Assembly (NCBI RefSeq): GCF_021390425.1
Contig: NZ_JAJUWY010000001.1
Coordinates: 620,001 to 684,000, forward strand
DNA: 64,000 nt
Direction of reading: 5' to 3'
Origin: Lysobacter sp. GX 14042
GTDB taxonomy: Bacteria; Pseudomonadota; Gammaproteobacteria; Xanthomonadales; Xanthomonadaceae
Shown here: positions 22,045 through 32,212 of the stretch, in pieces
Layout of the letters: each line of letters begins with the position of its first letter
How positions within the stretch are numbered: position 1 is the stretch's first letter
The notes under the pieces: model-generated
The model's input: the letters and a program-made list of their open reading frames with translations, nothing else
Told to the model about the DNA's origin: nothing
The model's database searches: none
Program-made: the position numbers and the translations under genes

Positions 22045-22777
22045 TGCTTCACCTCGCCGGCGGCCGGCTGGCGCGCGGCCGCTTCATCGGCGGCGGTCTC
22101 ATATCGGGAGTCGTCGCGGATCACCCGCGGCACCAGCACGCGTGGCTCGATCGACACCGGCTCGTACACCACCCTCTGCTTCTGGGCGTCGTAGCGGACC
22201 TCGACGTTGCCGATCAGCGGGAAGTCCTTGCGGAACGGATGGCCGATGAAGCCGTAGTCGGTCAGCAGCCGGCGCAGGTCCGGGTGGCCGCGGAAGACGA
22301 TGCCGTACAGGTCGAACGCCTCGCGCTCGAACCAGTTGGCACCCGCCCAGATGCCGGTCAGCGAATCCAGCACCGGCAGGCTGTCGTCCGCGGCGAACGC
22401 ACGCAGGCGCAGCCGCTGGTTGTGCTGGTAGCTGATCAGGTGGACCACCGCGGCGAAGCGGCGCTCCGGCGCGGCGGCCGCGCCGCTGGGTGCCTGGCCC
22501 CACTTGAAGCGGCCCGGGCCATTGCCCTCGACGCCACGGGAGAAGCCTTCGGAGGAGGCGTTGGTGTCCCACTCGTCGACGCCCCAGCCCAGGTAGTCGA
22601 TGCCCGCCAGGTCGGTCAGCTGCTCGAAACCGAAGTCGTCGCGCAGCGCGCGGGCGGAGTCCAGCCACTGGTCGGCGGCCAGCTCGAGGGTGACCTCGTC
22701 GCGCGCCCCGGTGATGGTGACGGCGGCATCGGGAAAGCGCTCGCGCAGGCGCGCGGCAAGGCTCTGGCTGTCCTGGC

Positions 22778-22781
<4 letters not shown>
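22041..22781 (-). CDS. nuoC: NADH-quinone oxidoreductase subunit C
   Basis: 30-kDa peripheral subunit with no cofactor that braces NuoD. The 246-residue product has the signature [19 protein letters not shown] and the [17 protein letters not shown] motif near residue 190. A low-complexity insert (about 75-100) is not seen in E. coli. The open frame runs far upstream through nuoB in another frame; the ATG at 22781, overlapping the nuoB stop by 4 bases, is the family start. Confidence 0.96.
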
Positions 22782-23343
<562 letters not shown>

Positions 23344-23353
<10 letters not shown>

Positions 23354-23703
23354 TCCAGGGCTCCCTTCTTCCAGACGTAGATGAAGCCGATCAGGAGCAT
23401 GCCGGCGAAGATGCCCATCTCGATCAGGCCGAGCAGGCCCAGGTCACGGAAGACCGTGGCCCAGGGCACGATGAAGATGATTTCCAGGTCGAAGATGATG
23501 AACTGGATGGCGATCAGGTAATACCGGATGTCGAACTGCATCCGCGCATCGTCGAAGGCCTCGAAGCCGCACTCGTAGGCGGAGAGCTTCGCCGCGCTGC
23601 TGGCGCTGCGCGGCCCGGCGATGTAACCGACCGCCAGCAGCACCACACCGATGCCGGTGCTCACGACGAGGAACAGAAGGATCGGCAGATATTCGCCCAG
23701 CAC
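23344..23703 (-). CDS. nuoA: NADH-quinone oxidoreductase subunit A
   Basis: First gene of the complex I operon; small membrane subunit near the quinone entry. The 119-residue product has three membrane helices and the conserved loop [21 protein letters not shown] (the Cys in this loop is the conformation-sensitive one). It starts with GTG preceded by GAGAG. The 93 bases to the tRNA-Leu upstream show no convincing promoter or terminator, so read-through from the tRNA/secG side is possible. Confidence 0.95.
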
Positions 23704-23796
23704 GTTTGCTCTCTCAGGCTACGCCGCACTTTGCGGCCTTGGCTCCGGCAGCCCCGCCGTGACAGGCAGTCTTGCCGCTGATTGATGATGCTGGAG

Positions 23797-23881
23797 TGGT
23801 GCCCAAGGGGGGACTCGAACCCCCACGACCGAAGCCGCTACCACCTCAAGGTAGTGCGTCTACCAATTCCGCCACCTGGGC
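23797..23881 (-). tRNA. leuU: tRNA-Leu (GAG)
   Basis: 85-base class II tRNA with encoded CCA. The acceptor stem pairs GCCCAGG with the 3' strand (one G-U), the anticodon stem CTACC/GGTAG encloses TTGAGGT giving anticodon GAG, and there is a long variable arm. In E. coli the GAG tRNA-Leu (leuU) also follows secG, which supports the symbol. A TACAAT lies about 90 bases upstream, near the secG stop, but lacks a clear -35. Confidence 0.95.
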
Positions 23882-23998
23882 ACATTGTCCAGCCATCCTC
23901 CTGGTCGACCGCGGCACTGCTGCCACGGCCCCCGGTCCTTGCGACCGGTTGCCCGTTCATCCATGCCGGGCATCGACTACCTATTGTACCGTCACGGA

Positions 23999-24412
23999 TC
24001 AGTTTTCCGCAGTACCCGGCGGTGCCGATTCAGGCGGTTCCGCGGCCTGCGGGACCGCCGGCACGTCGCCCGCCGGCGCCTGCTGCGGGGCCGCCGGAAC
24101 CGAGGTGTCCGGCGCCGGGGCAGCCGGCACCACCGGCACCTGGGACATGATGCCCAGGTCATCGCCGACCGTGGCGGGAGCGGTGCGGGTCGCGTGCCAG
24201 GCCATGAACAGGCTGATGGCGAAGAACGTGATCGCCATCCACTTGGTGCTCTTGCTCAGGAAGCTGGAGGCACCGCGGGAGCCGAACACCGTCGCCGACG
24301 CGCCGCCGCCGAAGCCGCTGCCTGCCTGGGCGCCGGCGCCGCGCTGCATGAGGATCAGCACGATCATCGCGATCGCGAGCAGGACGTAGATGACGTTGAG
24401 GAACAACAGCAT
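23999..24412 (-). CDS. secG: preprotein translocase subunit SecG
   Basis: Auxiliary subunit of the SecYEG channel in the inner membrane. The 137-residue product has two membrane helices (about 1-22 and 55-72) joined by the glycine-rich loop RGAGAQAGSGFGGGASATVFG typical of SecG. The last 55 residues are a Pro/Ala-rich tail. It sits between tpiA (33-base gap) and tRNA-Leu, as in many gammaproteobacteria. Confidence 0.95.
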   Translation of the reverse strand: MLLFLNVIYVLLAIAMIVLILMQRGAGAQAGSGFGGGASATVFGSRGASSFLSKSTKWMAITFFAISLFMAWHATRTAPATVGDDLGIMSQVPVVPAAPAPDTSVPAAPQQAPAGDVPAVPQAAEPPESAPPGTAEN

Positions 24413-24445
24413 CGGGGCGGGACTCTCGGAAAAAGGGGCGTGGGG

Positions 24446-25198
24446 TCAGTGCGCGGCCGCGGCGGCGATGGCGTTGAACTCGTCCGCCACCAGCGATGCA
24501 CCACCGACCAGGGCGCCATCGACGTCGGGCCGGGTGAACAGCTCGGCGGCGTTTGCGGCCTTCACGCTGCCACCGTACAGGATCGGCAGCGAGCCGGCGA
24601 TTCTAGCATCGTGGCCGGCGATTTCACCACGCAGGAAGGCATGGATCTCCTGGGCCTGCTCCGGGCTGGCGGTCTTGCCGGTGCCGATCGCCCAGACCGG
24701 CTCGTAGGCCAGCACCGCGCCGTCGAGCGCTTCCAGGCCCAGCTCCAGCACCGGACGCAGCTGCTCCTGCAGGCGCCACTCGGCCTTGCCTTCGCGGCGC
24801 TCGCCCCAGGTCTCGCCCACGCACAGCACCGGCACCAGGCCGGCGGCGCGCGCCGCCCTGAACTTGGCGGCGACCAGGTCGCTGCTCTCGCCGTGGTACT
24901 GGCGGCGCTCGGAGTGGCCGACCAGGACGTAGCGCGCGCCCACGTCGGCCAGCATCGCCGCCGACACCTCGCCGGTGTAGGCGCCCTTGTCATGGGCGCT
25001 GACGTCCTGTGCACCGAAGGCCAGGCCCCTGCCGCCGTAACGGGAGGCCAGCTCGCCGAGGAACGGCAGCGGGGGCAGGATGACCCGCTCGACGCCCGCG
25101 GGCGCGGCAGCGGCGGCCACCGCGTCGAGCAGCGGGTTCGCGAACTGCCGGTCGCCATGGAGCTTCCAGTTGCCGGCGACGATCCTGGGACGAGTCAT
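24446..25198 (-). CDS. tpiA: triosephosphate isomerase
   Basis: Glycolytic enzyme interconverting dihydroxyacetone phosphate and glyceraldehyde-3-phosphate. The 250-residue product has NWK near the N-terminus, the electrophile His in VGHSERR, the catalytic Glu in AYEPVWAIGTGK, the loop-6 hinge and the phosphate-binding LYGGSVK. The frame is open far upstream, but MTRPRIVAGNWKLHG is the family start. Confidence 0.97.
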   Translation of the reverse strand: MTRPRIVAGNWKLHGDRQFANPLLDAVAAAAAPAGVERVILPPLPFLGELASRYGGRGLAFGAQDVSAHDKGAYTGEVSAAMLADVGARYVLVGHSERRQYHGESSDLVAAKFRAARAAGLVPVLCVGETWGERREGKAEWRLQEQLRPVLELGLEALDGAVLAYEPVWAIGTGKTASPEQAQEIHAFLRGEIAGHDARIAGSLPILYGGSVKAANAAELFTRPDVDGALVGGASLVADEFNAIAAAAAH

Positions 25199-25257
25199 GC
25201 ACTTACCCCGCGGGAAAATGGGACCGCGCATTGTAGCTGAACGGGTGCGACCACGCC

Positions 25258-26214
25258 CTACTTCAGCTTGATTTCGCGCAGGCGCTCTTCCAGGTAGCCC
25301 TGGGCGGTGATCGGCTCGGGGTACCGGCTGGGGTTGTCCGGGGTATCGCACGCCGGCAGCACGTCGATCACGAAGTCCGGGTTGGGATGCAGGAAGAACG
25401 GCGTGGAATACCGCGGCTGGCGGGCGCGCTCGCCCCGGGGGTTGACCACCCGGTGGGTGGTGGACGGATACACGTGGTTGGTCAGCCGCTGCAGCATGTC
25501 GCCGATGTTGACCACGATGGTGTCCTCGTCGGCGGTGAACGGCACCCACTCGCCGGCGTGCGACAGCACCTCCAGGCCCTCGGCACTGGCGCCGACCAGC
25601 AGGGTGATGAGGTTGATGTCCTCGTGGGCACCGGCGCGCACGTTGGGAATGTCGGGGGCGGTGATCGGCGGGTAATGGATCGGCCGCAGGATCGAGTTGC
25701 CGCTGTCGGTCTTGTCGGCGAACCAGTCTTCCGGCAGGTCGATGTGCAGGGCCAGCGCCGCCAGCACCCGTGAACCCACCGCATCGAGCGCCTGGTACAG
25801 GCCGTAGGCCTTTTCGCGGAAGTCCGGGACCTCCTCCGGCCACGGGTTGGGCGGCATCACCCCGGCGTACTTCGAGTCGCGCGGGATCTCCCGCCCGACG
25901 TGCCAGAACTCCTTGAGGTCATGGTGGGTGGCGCCCTTGGCGGTCTCCACCCCGAACGGGGTGTAGCCGCGGGCACCGCCGCCGCCAGGCACGTGGTACT
26001 TGAGCTTGACCTCTTCGGGCAGCGCGAACAGGCGCTGGAAGACGTCGTAGCACGCCGCGATCTGCGCCTGGCCGATGCCGTGGCCGCGGATGCCGGCAAA
26101 GCCCCATTCGCGGTACGCGTTGCCGAGTTCGGATACGAAGGCCTGGCGGTCGTCCGGGCTGGATGGATCAGTGAACCGGCGCAGGTCCAGGGTGGGGATA
26201 CGGGTCTGGGTCAT
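25258..26214 (-). CDS. 2-oxoglutarate/Fe(II)-dependent oxygenase, isopenicillin N synthase-like
   Basis: Non-haem iron oxygenase of the plant-type DIOX_N/2OG-FeII_Oxy superfamily. The 318-residue product has the DIOX_N domain (about 1-115), then the double-stranded beta helix with the iron triad His-x-Asp in AGAHEDINL and the distal His in STTHRVVNP, and the Arg of RQPRYSTPFF that binds the 2-oxoglutarate carboxylate. Substrate unknown; no antibiotic genes nearby, so a penicillin role is unlikely. It sits between glmM (19-base gap) and tpiA, probably in their transcript. An upstream ATG ten codons earlier exists. Confidence 0.9.
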   Translation of the reverse strand: MTQTRIPTLDLRRFTDPSSPDDRQAFVSELGNAYREWGFAGIRGHGIGQAQIAACYDVFQRLFALPEEVKLKYHVPGGGGARGYTPFGVETAKGATHHDLKEFWHVGREIPRDSKYAGVMPPNPWPEEVPDFREKAYGLYQALDAVGSRVLAALALHIDLPEDWFADKTDSGNSILRPIHYPPITAPDIPNVRAGAHEDINLITLLVGASAEGLEVLSHAGEWVPFTADEDTIVVNIGDMLQRLTNHVYPSTTHRVVNPRGERARQPRYSTPFFLHPNPDFVIDVLPACDTPDNPSRYPEPITAQGYLEERLREIKLK

Positions 26215-26233
26215 GTCGTCCTCGTCTTGCGTG

Positions 26234-27601
26234 TCAGGCGGCACCGGCGGCTTCGCGCACGGCGGCGGCCAGGGTCTCGACCGTGTGTTGCATCAGGGCC
26301 TCGTCGTCGGCCTCCACCGTTACCCGGACCACCGGTTCGGTGCCCGAGGGGCGCAGGAACGCACGCCCCCTGCCCTCCACGGCGACCTGCGCCCGCGCCA
26401 GCGCGGCCTTGACGTCGGCGGCCTCGGCCGGGCGGGCACCGTTCGCGTAACGGACGTTGACCGTGCGCTGGGGCAGCTTGACCAGGCCCTCGCAGGCCTG
26501 GGCCAGGGTCACGCCCCGGCGCTGCAGCACCTCCAATACCTGCAGCGCGCTGACGATGCCGTCGCCGGTGCCGGAGCGGTCCAGGCACAGCAGGTGGCCG
26601 GAGGTTTCCCCGCCGAGCACCCCGTCGTGCGCCACCAGCTGCTGGTGCACGTGGCGGTCGCCGACCTTGGCGCGCACGAAGCCGATCCCGGCCCGGTCCA
26701 GCGCCTGCTCCAGGCCGTAGTTGGTCATCACCGTGCCGACCACCGGGCCGCGCAGGCGGCCACTGGCGCGCCAGTCGTTGGCCAGCACGTACATGAGGTC
26801 GTCGCCGTCGCGCGCCTGGCCGGCGGCGTCGACGAACAGCACCCGGTCGCCGTCGCCATCGAAGGCGATGCCCAGGTCGGCGCCGGTCTCGAGCACGCGC
26901 GCGGCAAGCTGCTCAGGATGGGTGGAGCCGACGCCGGCGTTGATGTTCAGCCCGTCGGGATCGATGCCGATCGCATCGACCTGCGCCCCGAGCTCGCGCA
27001 GCACCATCGGGCCCAGGCGGTAGGTTGCGCCGTTGGCGCAGTCCACCACCACCTTCATGCCTTCCAGGTCGAAGCCGCGCGGCACCGAGTTCTTGCAGGC
27101 CTCCACGTAGCGGCCGATCGCATCGCGGGTGCGCTCGGCCTTGCCCAGTTCCGCGGATTCCACGGTGCGGAACGGCTGTTCCAGCGCGGCCTCGATGTCC
27201 AGCTCGGTGGCGTCGTCGAGCTTCTCGCCGTCGGCGGAGAAGAACTTGATGCCGTTGTCGTAGTGCGGGTTGTGCGAGGCGGAGATGACGATGCCGCCGT
27301 CGGCGCGCATCGAGCGGGTCAGGTGGGCGACCGCCGGGGTCGGCATCGGCCCCATCAGCTGCACGTCCACGCCGGCGGCGACCAGCCCGGCCTCCAGCGC
27401 GGCCTCGAACATGTAGTTGGAGATGCGGGTGTCCTTGCCGATGATCACCACCGGCTTGCGCCAGCGGCGGCGGCTGCCGCGGCCCTCGCGGACCAGGGCG
27501 AAGCCGTAGGCGTTGCCCAGGCGCAGGACGAAGTCGGCCGAGATCGGGCCCTCGCCGACGTGGCCGCGGATGCCATCGGTGCCGAAGTACTTGCGGGTCA
27601 T
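26234..27601 (-). CDS. glmM: phosphoglucosamine mutase
   Basis: Converts glucosamine-6-phosphate to glucosamine-1-phosphate for peptidoglycan and lipopolysaccharide. The 455-residue product has the N-terminal FGTDGIRG, the phosphoserine loop ISASHNP (Ser109), the metal loop DGDGDR, the sugar-binding GGETSGH and the phosphate-binding [11 protein letters not shown]. It is separated from accD by 40 bases; in other proteobacteria folP or secG/tpiA are its neighbours. Confidence 0.97.
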   Translation of the reverse strand: MTRKYFGTDGIRGHVGEGPISADFVLRLGNAYGFALVREGRGSRRRWRKPVVIIGKDTRISNYMFEAALEAGLVAAGVDVQLMGPMPTPAVAHLTRSMRADGGIVISASHNPHYDNGIKFFSADGEKLDDATELDIEAALEQPFRTVESAELGKAERTRDAIGRYVEACKNSVPRGFDLEGMKVVVDCANGATYRLGPMVLRELGAQVDAIGIDPDGLNINAGVGSTHPEQLAARVLETGADLGIAFDGDGDRVLFVDAAGQARDGDDLMYVLANDWRASGRLRGPVVGTVMTNYGLEQALDRAGIGFVRAKVGDRHVHQQLVAHDGVLGGETSGHLLCLDRSGTGDGIVSALQVLEVLQRRGVTLAQACEGLVKLPQRTVNVRYANGARPAEAADVKAALARAQVAVEGRGRAFLRPSGTEPVVRVTVEADDEALMQHTVETLAAAVREAAGAA

Positions 27602-27641
27602 GGAGTATTCCGTTGCAGGGCCGGCCTGGCCGGCCAGTGGA

Positions 27642-28532
<891 letters not shown>

Positions 28533-28605
28533 GCGTGGTTTCCGTGTCGTGGTGCGGCCCGGAGGCCAGATGCAAGGGAGCGAAGTCTAGCGCAGCACCC
28601 GCCGG

Positions 28606-29418
28606 TCAGCCCGGCACCTGCGCGTCCAGGGCCTGGCGCAGCGGGCGCAGGAACGCCGCGGCCAGCTCCGCCGCCTCGCCCGGCGAACCCGCCGCGGCCA
28701 TGGTCTGCACCAGCGCGCTGCCGACCACCACGCCATCGGCCTGGGCCGACATGCGCACCGCACTGTCCGCATCGCGGATGCCGAAGCCGACCACCACCGG
28801 CACGTTGCTGCCCTCGCGCAGTTCACGCAGGCGCTCTCCGGCCCGGGTGCTGTCGAGGCGGTCGGCGCCGGTCACCCCGGCATAGCTGACGTAGTACAGG
28901 TAACCGGCGGCGTGTCGCCGCAGCAGGTCCATCCGGGCGGCGGAACTGGTCGGGGCCGCCAGCAGGATCAGGTCGATCCCCGCGGCATCGAAGGCGCTGC
29001 GGTACCCGGCCGCCTCTTCCGGCGGCAGGTCCACCAGCAGGGTGCCGTCCACGCCCGCCGCGGCGAGCGCGGCGGCATAGCGCTGTGGCCCGCGCACCTC
29101 GACCGGATTGAGGTAGCCCATGAACACCACCGGGGTCTCGTCGTCGCTCCGGCGGAACTCCCGGACCATCTCCAGTACCCGGTCCAGCCCGGCGCCGCGC
29201 GCCAGTGCGCGTTCGGAGCTGTGCTGGATCACCGGACCATCGGCCATCGGGTCGGAAAACGGCACCCCCAGCTCGATCACGTCCGCGCCCGCGGCGACCA
29301 GCGCGTGCATGACCGGGACGGTCGCCTCCAGCGAAGGGTCGCCGGCGGTGATGAAGGGCACCAGTGCCTTGCGCCCTGCGGCGCGCAACCGGGCGAAACG
29401 GCGTGCTGTGCGGCCCAT
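28606..29418 (-). CDS. trpA: tryptophan synthase alpha chain
   Basis: Cleaves indole-3-glycerol phosphate to indole, passed by tunnel to TrpB. The 270-residue TIM barrel has the catalytic Glu in DVIELGVPFSDPMADGP with the following Asp in VDLPPEE, and the phosphate-binding GFGIRDADS. The start MGRTARRFARL lies one base after the trpB stop, so the two are coupled; the longer open frame upstream lies inside trpB. Confidence 0.97.
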   Translation of the reverse strand: MGRTARRFARLRAAGRKALVPFITAGDPSLEATVPVMHALVAAGADVIELGVPFSDPMADGPVIQHSSERALARGAGLDRVLEMVREFRRSDDETPVVFMGYLNPVEVRGPQRYAAALAAAGVDGTLLVDLPPEEAAGYRSAFDAAGIDLILLAAPTSSAARMDLLRRHAAGYLYYVSYAGVTGADRLDSTRAGERLRELREGSNVPVVVGFGIRDADSAVRMSAQADGVVVGSALVQTMAAAGSPGEAAELAAAFLRPLRQALDAQVPG

Positions 29419-29419
29419 G

Positions 29420-30631
29420 TCAGACCTCGATTCCTTCGCGCGCGGCGATGGTGTGCACGTCCTTGTCGCCACGGCCGGACAGGTTGCACAGCACGATCGC
29501 GTCGGTGGGTAGCTCCCGGGCCAACTTGATCGCCTGGGCGACCGCATGGCTGGACTCCAGCGCCGGCAGGATGCCCTCGGTGCGGATCAGCCGGTGGAAG
29601 GCGTCCAGCGCCTCCGCGTCGGTTATCCCGAGGTAGTCGGCGCGCCCGGTGTCCTTGAGGAAGGCGTGCTCCGGCCCGACCCCGGGGTAGTCCAGCCCGG
29701 CGGAGATCGAGTGGGTCTGGCTGATCTGCCCGTCGTCGTCGCACAGCACGTAGGTGCGGTTGCCGTGCAGCACGCCCGGCCGCCCGGCCGCCAGCGATGC
29801 CGCGTGCCGCCCGCCGTCCATGCCCTCGCCCGCCGCCTCGGCGCCGACGATGCGCACGTCGCGGTCATTGAGGAAGGCGTGGAAAATGCCGATCGCGTTG
29901 CTGCCGCCGCCGACGCAGGCGGTCACCGCATCGGGCAGGCGGCCGTATTCGGCCAGCATCTGCGCCCGCGCCTCGCGGCCGACCACGGCGTTGAAGTCGC
30001 GCACCATCCGCGGGTACGGATCCGGGCCGGCCACGGTGCCGATGATGTAGAAGGTGTCGGCGACGTGGGTCACCCAGTCGCGCATCGCCTCGTTGAGCGC
30101 GTCCTTGAGGGTCGCCGAGCCGCTGGACACCGGCACCACCTTCGCCCCCAGCAACTGCATGCGGTAGACGTTGATCTTCTGCCGCGCGATGTCGGTCGCA
30201 CCCATGTAGACCACGCATTCCAGGCCCAGCCGCGCGGCCACGGTGGCACTGGCCACGCCGTGCTGCCCGGCGCCGGTCTCGGCGATGATCCGGGTCTTGC
30301 CCATGCGGCTGGCCAGCAGGGCCTGGCCGATGGTGTTGTTGATCTTGTGCGCACCGGTGTGGTTCAGGTCCTCGCGCTTGAGCAGGATCCGGGCACCGCC
30401 CACGTCCGCGCTCAGGCGCCGGGCATGGTAGATCGGGCTGGGCCGGCCGACGTAGTGCGCCAGGTCCTGCTCGAAGGCGTGGATGAACCCCGGGTCGCCG
30501 CGAGCCTGGTCATAGGCCTGCGCGAGTTCCTGCAGCGGGCCGGCCAGGGTCTCGGCGACGAAACGGCCGCCGTAGCGGCCGAAGTGGCCCGTGGCGTCGG
30601 GCCAGGCGTGGTAATCGATGGAATCGGACAT
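29420..30631 (-). CDS. trpB: tryptophan synthase beta chain
   Basis: PLP enzyme joining indole to serine. In the 403-residue product the PLP lysine is Lys96 in HTGAHKIN, the phosphate loop is GGGSNAIG, and the catalytic Glu lies in AETGAGQHG. The open frame continues upstream into trpF sequence in another frame; the ATG of [10 protein letters not shown], 17 bases after trpF, is chosen. No attenuator-like leader or TrpI-type regulator gene is visible next to it. Confidence 0.97.
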   Translation of the reverse strand: MSDSIDYHAWPDATGHFGRYGGRFVAETLAGPLQELAQAYDQARGDPGFIHAFEQDLAHYVGRPSPIYHARRLSADVGGARILLKREDLNHTGAHKINNTIGQALLASRMGKTRIIAETGAGQHGVASATVAARLGLECVVYMGATDIARQKINVYRMQLLGAKVVPVSSGSATLKDALNEAMRDWVTHVADTFYIIGTVAGPDPYPRMVRDFNAVVGREARAQMLAEYGRLPDAVTACVGGGSNAIGIFHAFLNDRDVRIVGAEAAGEGMDGGRHAASLAAGRPGVLHGNRTYVLCDDDGQISQTHSISAGLDYPGVGPEHAFLKDTGRADYLGITDAEALDAFHRLIRTEGILPALESSHAVAQAIKLARELPTDAIVLCNLSGRGDKDVHTIAAREGIEV

Positions 30632-30648
30632 GGCCCATTGTCGCAGGC

Positions 30649-31311
30649 TCAGTCGAGAACGTGGCAGTCGATCCGCCGGACCTCCTCGACGAAACGGCGC
30701 ATCAGCTCGCCGTCCTTGACCCCCGGCTCGCTTTCGATGCCGCTGGAGACGTCCACGCCCCACGGCAGCGTGGCCATCACCGCATCGAAGACGTTGTCCG
30801 GCGTCAGGCCTCCGGCCAGCAGGTAGGGTTTCTGCACGCCGGTGGGAATGCGCCCCCAGTCGAAGGTCCGGCCGGTCCCGCCGCCCTCCCCCGGGGCGTG
30901 GCTGTCGAACAGGAAGCCGGCGGCGCCCGGGTAGCGCTCCTGCAGCGCCGCCGGGTGCCCGCGGACCAGGTCGCTGCCCATCGCGATCGCCTTCAGGTAG
31001 GGCACGCCGAACCCGCGGCAGAACGCATCGTCCTCCTCGCCATGGAACTGCAGCAGGCTGGGCCGCACCTTGCGCACCACGTCGCGCACCTCGTCGACCG
31101 AGTTGTCGCGGAACAGCGCGACCGCATCGACCAGCGGGGCCAGCGCCTGGCGCATCGCCCTCGCCTCTTCCGCCGCCACCCGGCGCGGGCTGCCGTGGGC
31201 GAAAACGAAACCGATCGCGTCGGCCCCCAGCTCGCACGCCAGGCGCACGTCACCGGAGCGGGTGAAACCGCAGAACTTGATGCGGGTGCGGAACAGGATC
31301 TTCTGGTTCAT
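30649..31311 (-). CDS. trpF: phosphoribosylanthranilate isomerase
   Basis: Amadori isomerase of tryptophan synthesis. The 220-residue TIM barrel has the catalytic Cys in IKFCGFTR, the catalytic Asp in FLFDSHAPG and the phosphate site [10 protein letters not shown] and [10 protein letters not shown] use the ATG giving [15 protein letters not shown]; an ATG three codons upstream exists and neither has a good ribosome site. It heads the trpF-trpB-trpA group. Confidence 0.95.
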   Translation of the reverse strand: MNQKILFRTRIKFCGFTRSGDVRLACELGADAIGFVFAHGSPRRVAAEEARAMRQALAPLVDAVALFRDNSVDEVRDVVRKVRPSLLQFHGEEDDAFCRGFGVPYLKAIAMGSDLVRGHPAALQERYPGAAGFLFDSHAPGEGGGTGRTFDWGRIPTGVQKPYLLAGGLTPDNVFDAVMATLPWGVDVSSGIESEPGVKDGELMRRFVEEVRRIDCHVLD

Positions 31312-31351
31312 GGTTGGCATCGCCGGGCATCTACTGGGTTGCGGACCCGTT

Positions 31352-32206
31352 TCATAGCGTTACCTCGCCCGGAAGACCCCATTGTGAAGGATAGCGTGGC
31401 CCGAGGAACACCAGTCCCGCCGCCGGCGCCGTGGGCCCGGCGAGATCGCGCCTGCGGCCGTCCAGCACCTCGGCGATCCAGCCCGGCTGCCGCCCGCCGG
31501 CACCGACCTCGAGCAGGCTGCCGACGATGTTGCGGACCATGTGGTGCAGGAAGGCGTTGGCCTGCACCTCGACGATGACGGTATCGCCCTGGCGGCTGAC
31601 CGCGATGTCCTGCAGCTCGCGGCGCGCGTGCGGCGCCTGGCAGTGCACGGTGCGGAACGCGGAGAAGTCATGCTCGCCGACCAGCGCCTGGGCCGCGCGG
31701 TGCATCGCGCCGGCGTCCAGCGGGCGGCGCTCCCAGGACAGGTACTGCCGGTGCAGGGCCGGGCGCACCGGGCGGTTGAGCAGGCTGTAGCGGTAACGCC
31801 GGGCCCGGGCGCTGAAGCGGGCGTGGAAGCTGTCGTCGACCGGCAGGCACCAGCGCACCGCGACCGCGCGCGGCAGCCGGGTGGTCGTACCCAGCACCCA
31901 GCCGCGCGGGTCGCGGCCGGCCGGACCGTCGAAGTGCACGACCTGGCAGGCGGCATGGACGCCGGCGTCGGTGCGGCCGGCGCAGGTGACCTGGACCGGC
32001 AGGCCGGCGACGAACGACAACGCCTCCTCCACCGCCGACTGCACGGTGGGCTCGTCCGGACGGCGGTCGGGCTCCCCGGGGCGGCTGAGCCGCTGCCAGC
32101 CGGAGAATCCACCGCCGTCGTATTCGATCCCCAGCGCCCAGCGCCGCAGCGGCGGCGGGACGCCTGCGCCGGACCCGGGAACGGTGGCGCTGTCGTCTCC
32201 CGCCAT
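31352..32206 (-). CDS. truA: tRNA pseudouridine(38-40) synthase TruA
   Basis: Modifies U38, U39 and U40 in the anticodon arm. The 284-residue product has the catalytic Asp80 in [10 protein letters not shown] and the [14 protein letters not shown] and HHMVRNIVG motifs. The first 20 residues are a non-conserved extension. It lies 6 bases after the fimV-like gene and 40 bases before trpF, an order shared with Pseudomonas (fimV-truA-trpF). Confidence 0.96.
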   Translation of the reverse strand: MAGDDSATVPGSGAGVPPPLRRWALGIEYDGGGFSGWQRLSRPGEPDRRPDEPTVQSAVEEALSFVAGLPVQVTCAGRTDAGVHAACQVVHFDGPAGRDPRGWVLGTTTRLPRAVAVRWCLPVDDSFHARFSARARRYRYSLLNRPVRPALHRQYLSWERRPLDAGAMHRAAQALVGEHDFSAFRTVHCQAPHARRELQDIAVSRQGDTVIVEVQANAFLHHMVRNIVGSLLEVGAGGRQPGWIAEVLDGRRRDLAGPTAPAAGLVFLGPRYPSQWGLPGEVTL

Positions 32207-32212
32207 TGCCGC

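Noticed and set aside
23704-23796. A clear promoter for the nuo operon directly before nuoA.
   Set aside because: Only a short 6-bp hairpin (23723-23737) is visible; no acceptable -35/-10 pair, so no promoter is annotated.
25258-26214. Beta-lactam biosynthesis from the isopenicillin N synthase-like gene.
   Set aside because: Only the general fold matches; no ACV synthetase or related genes are nearby.
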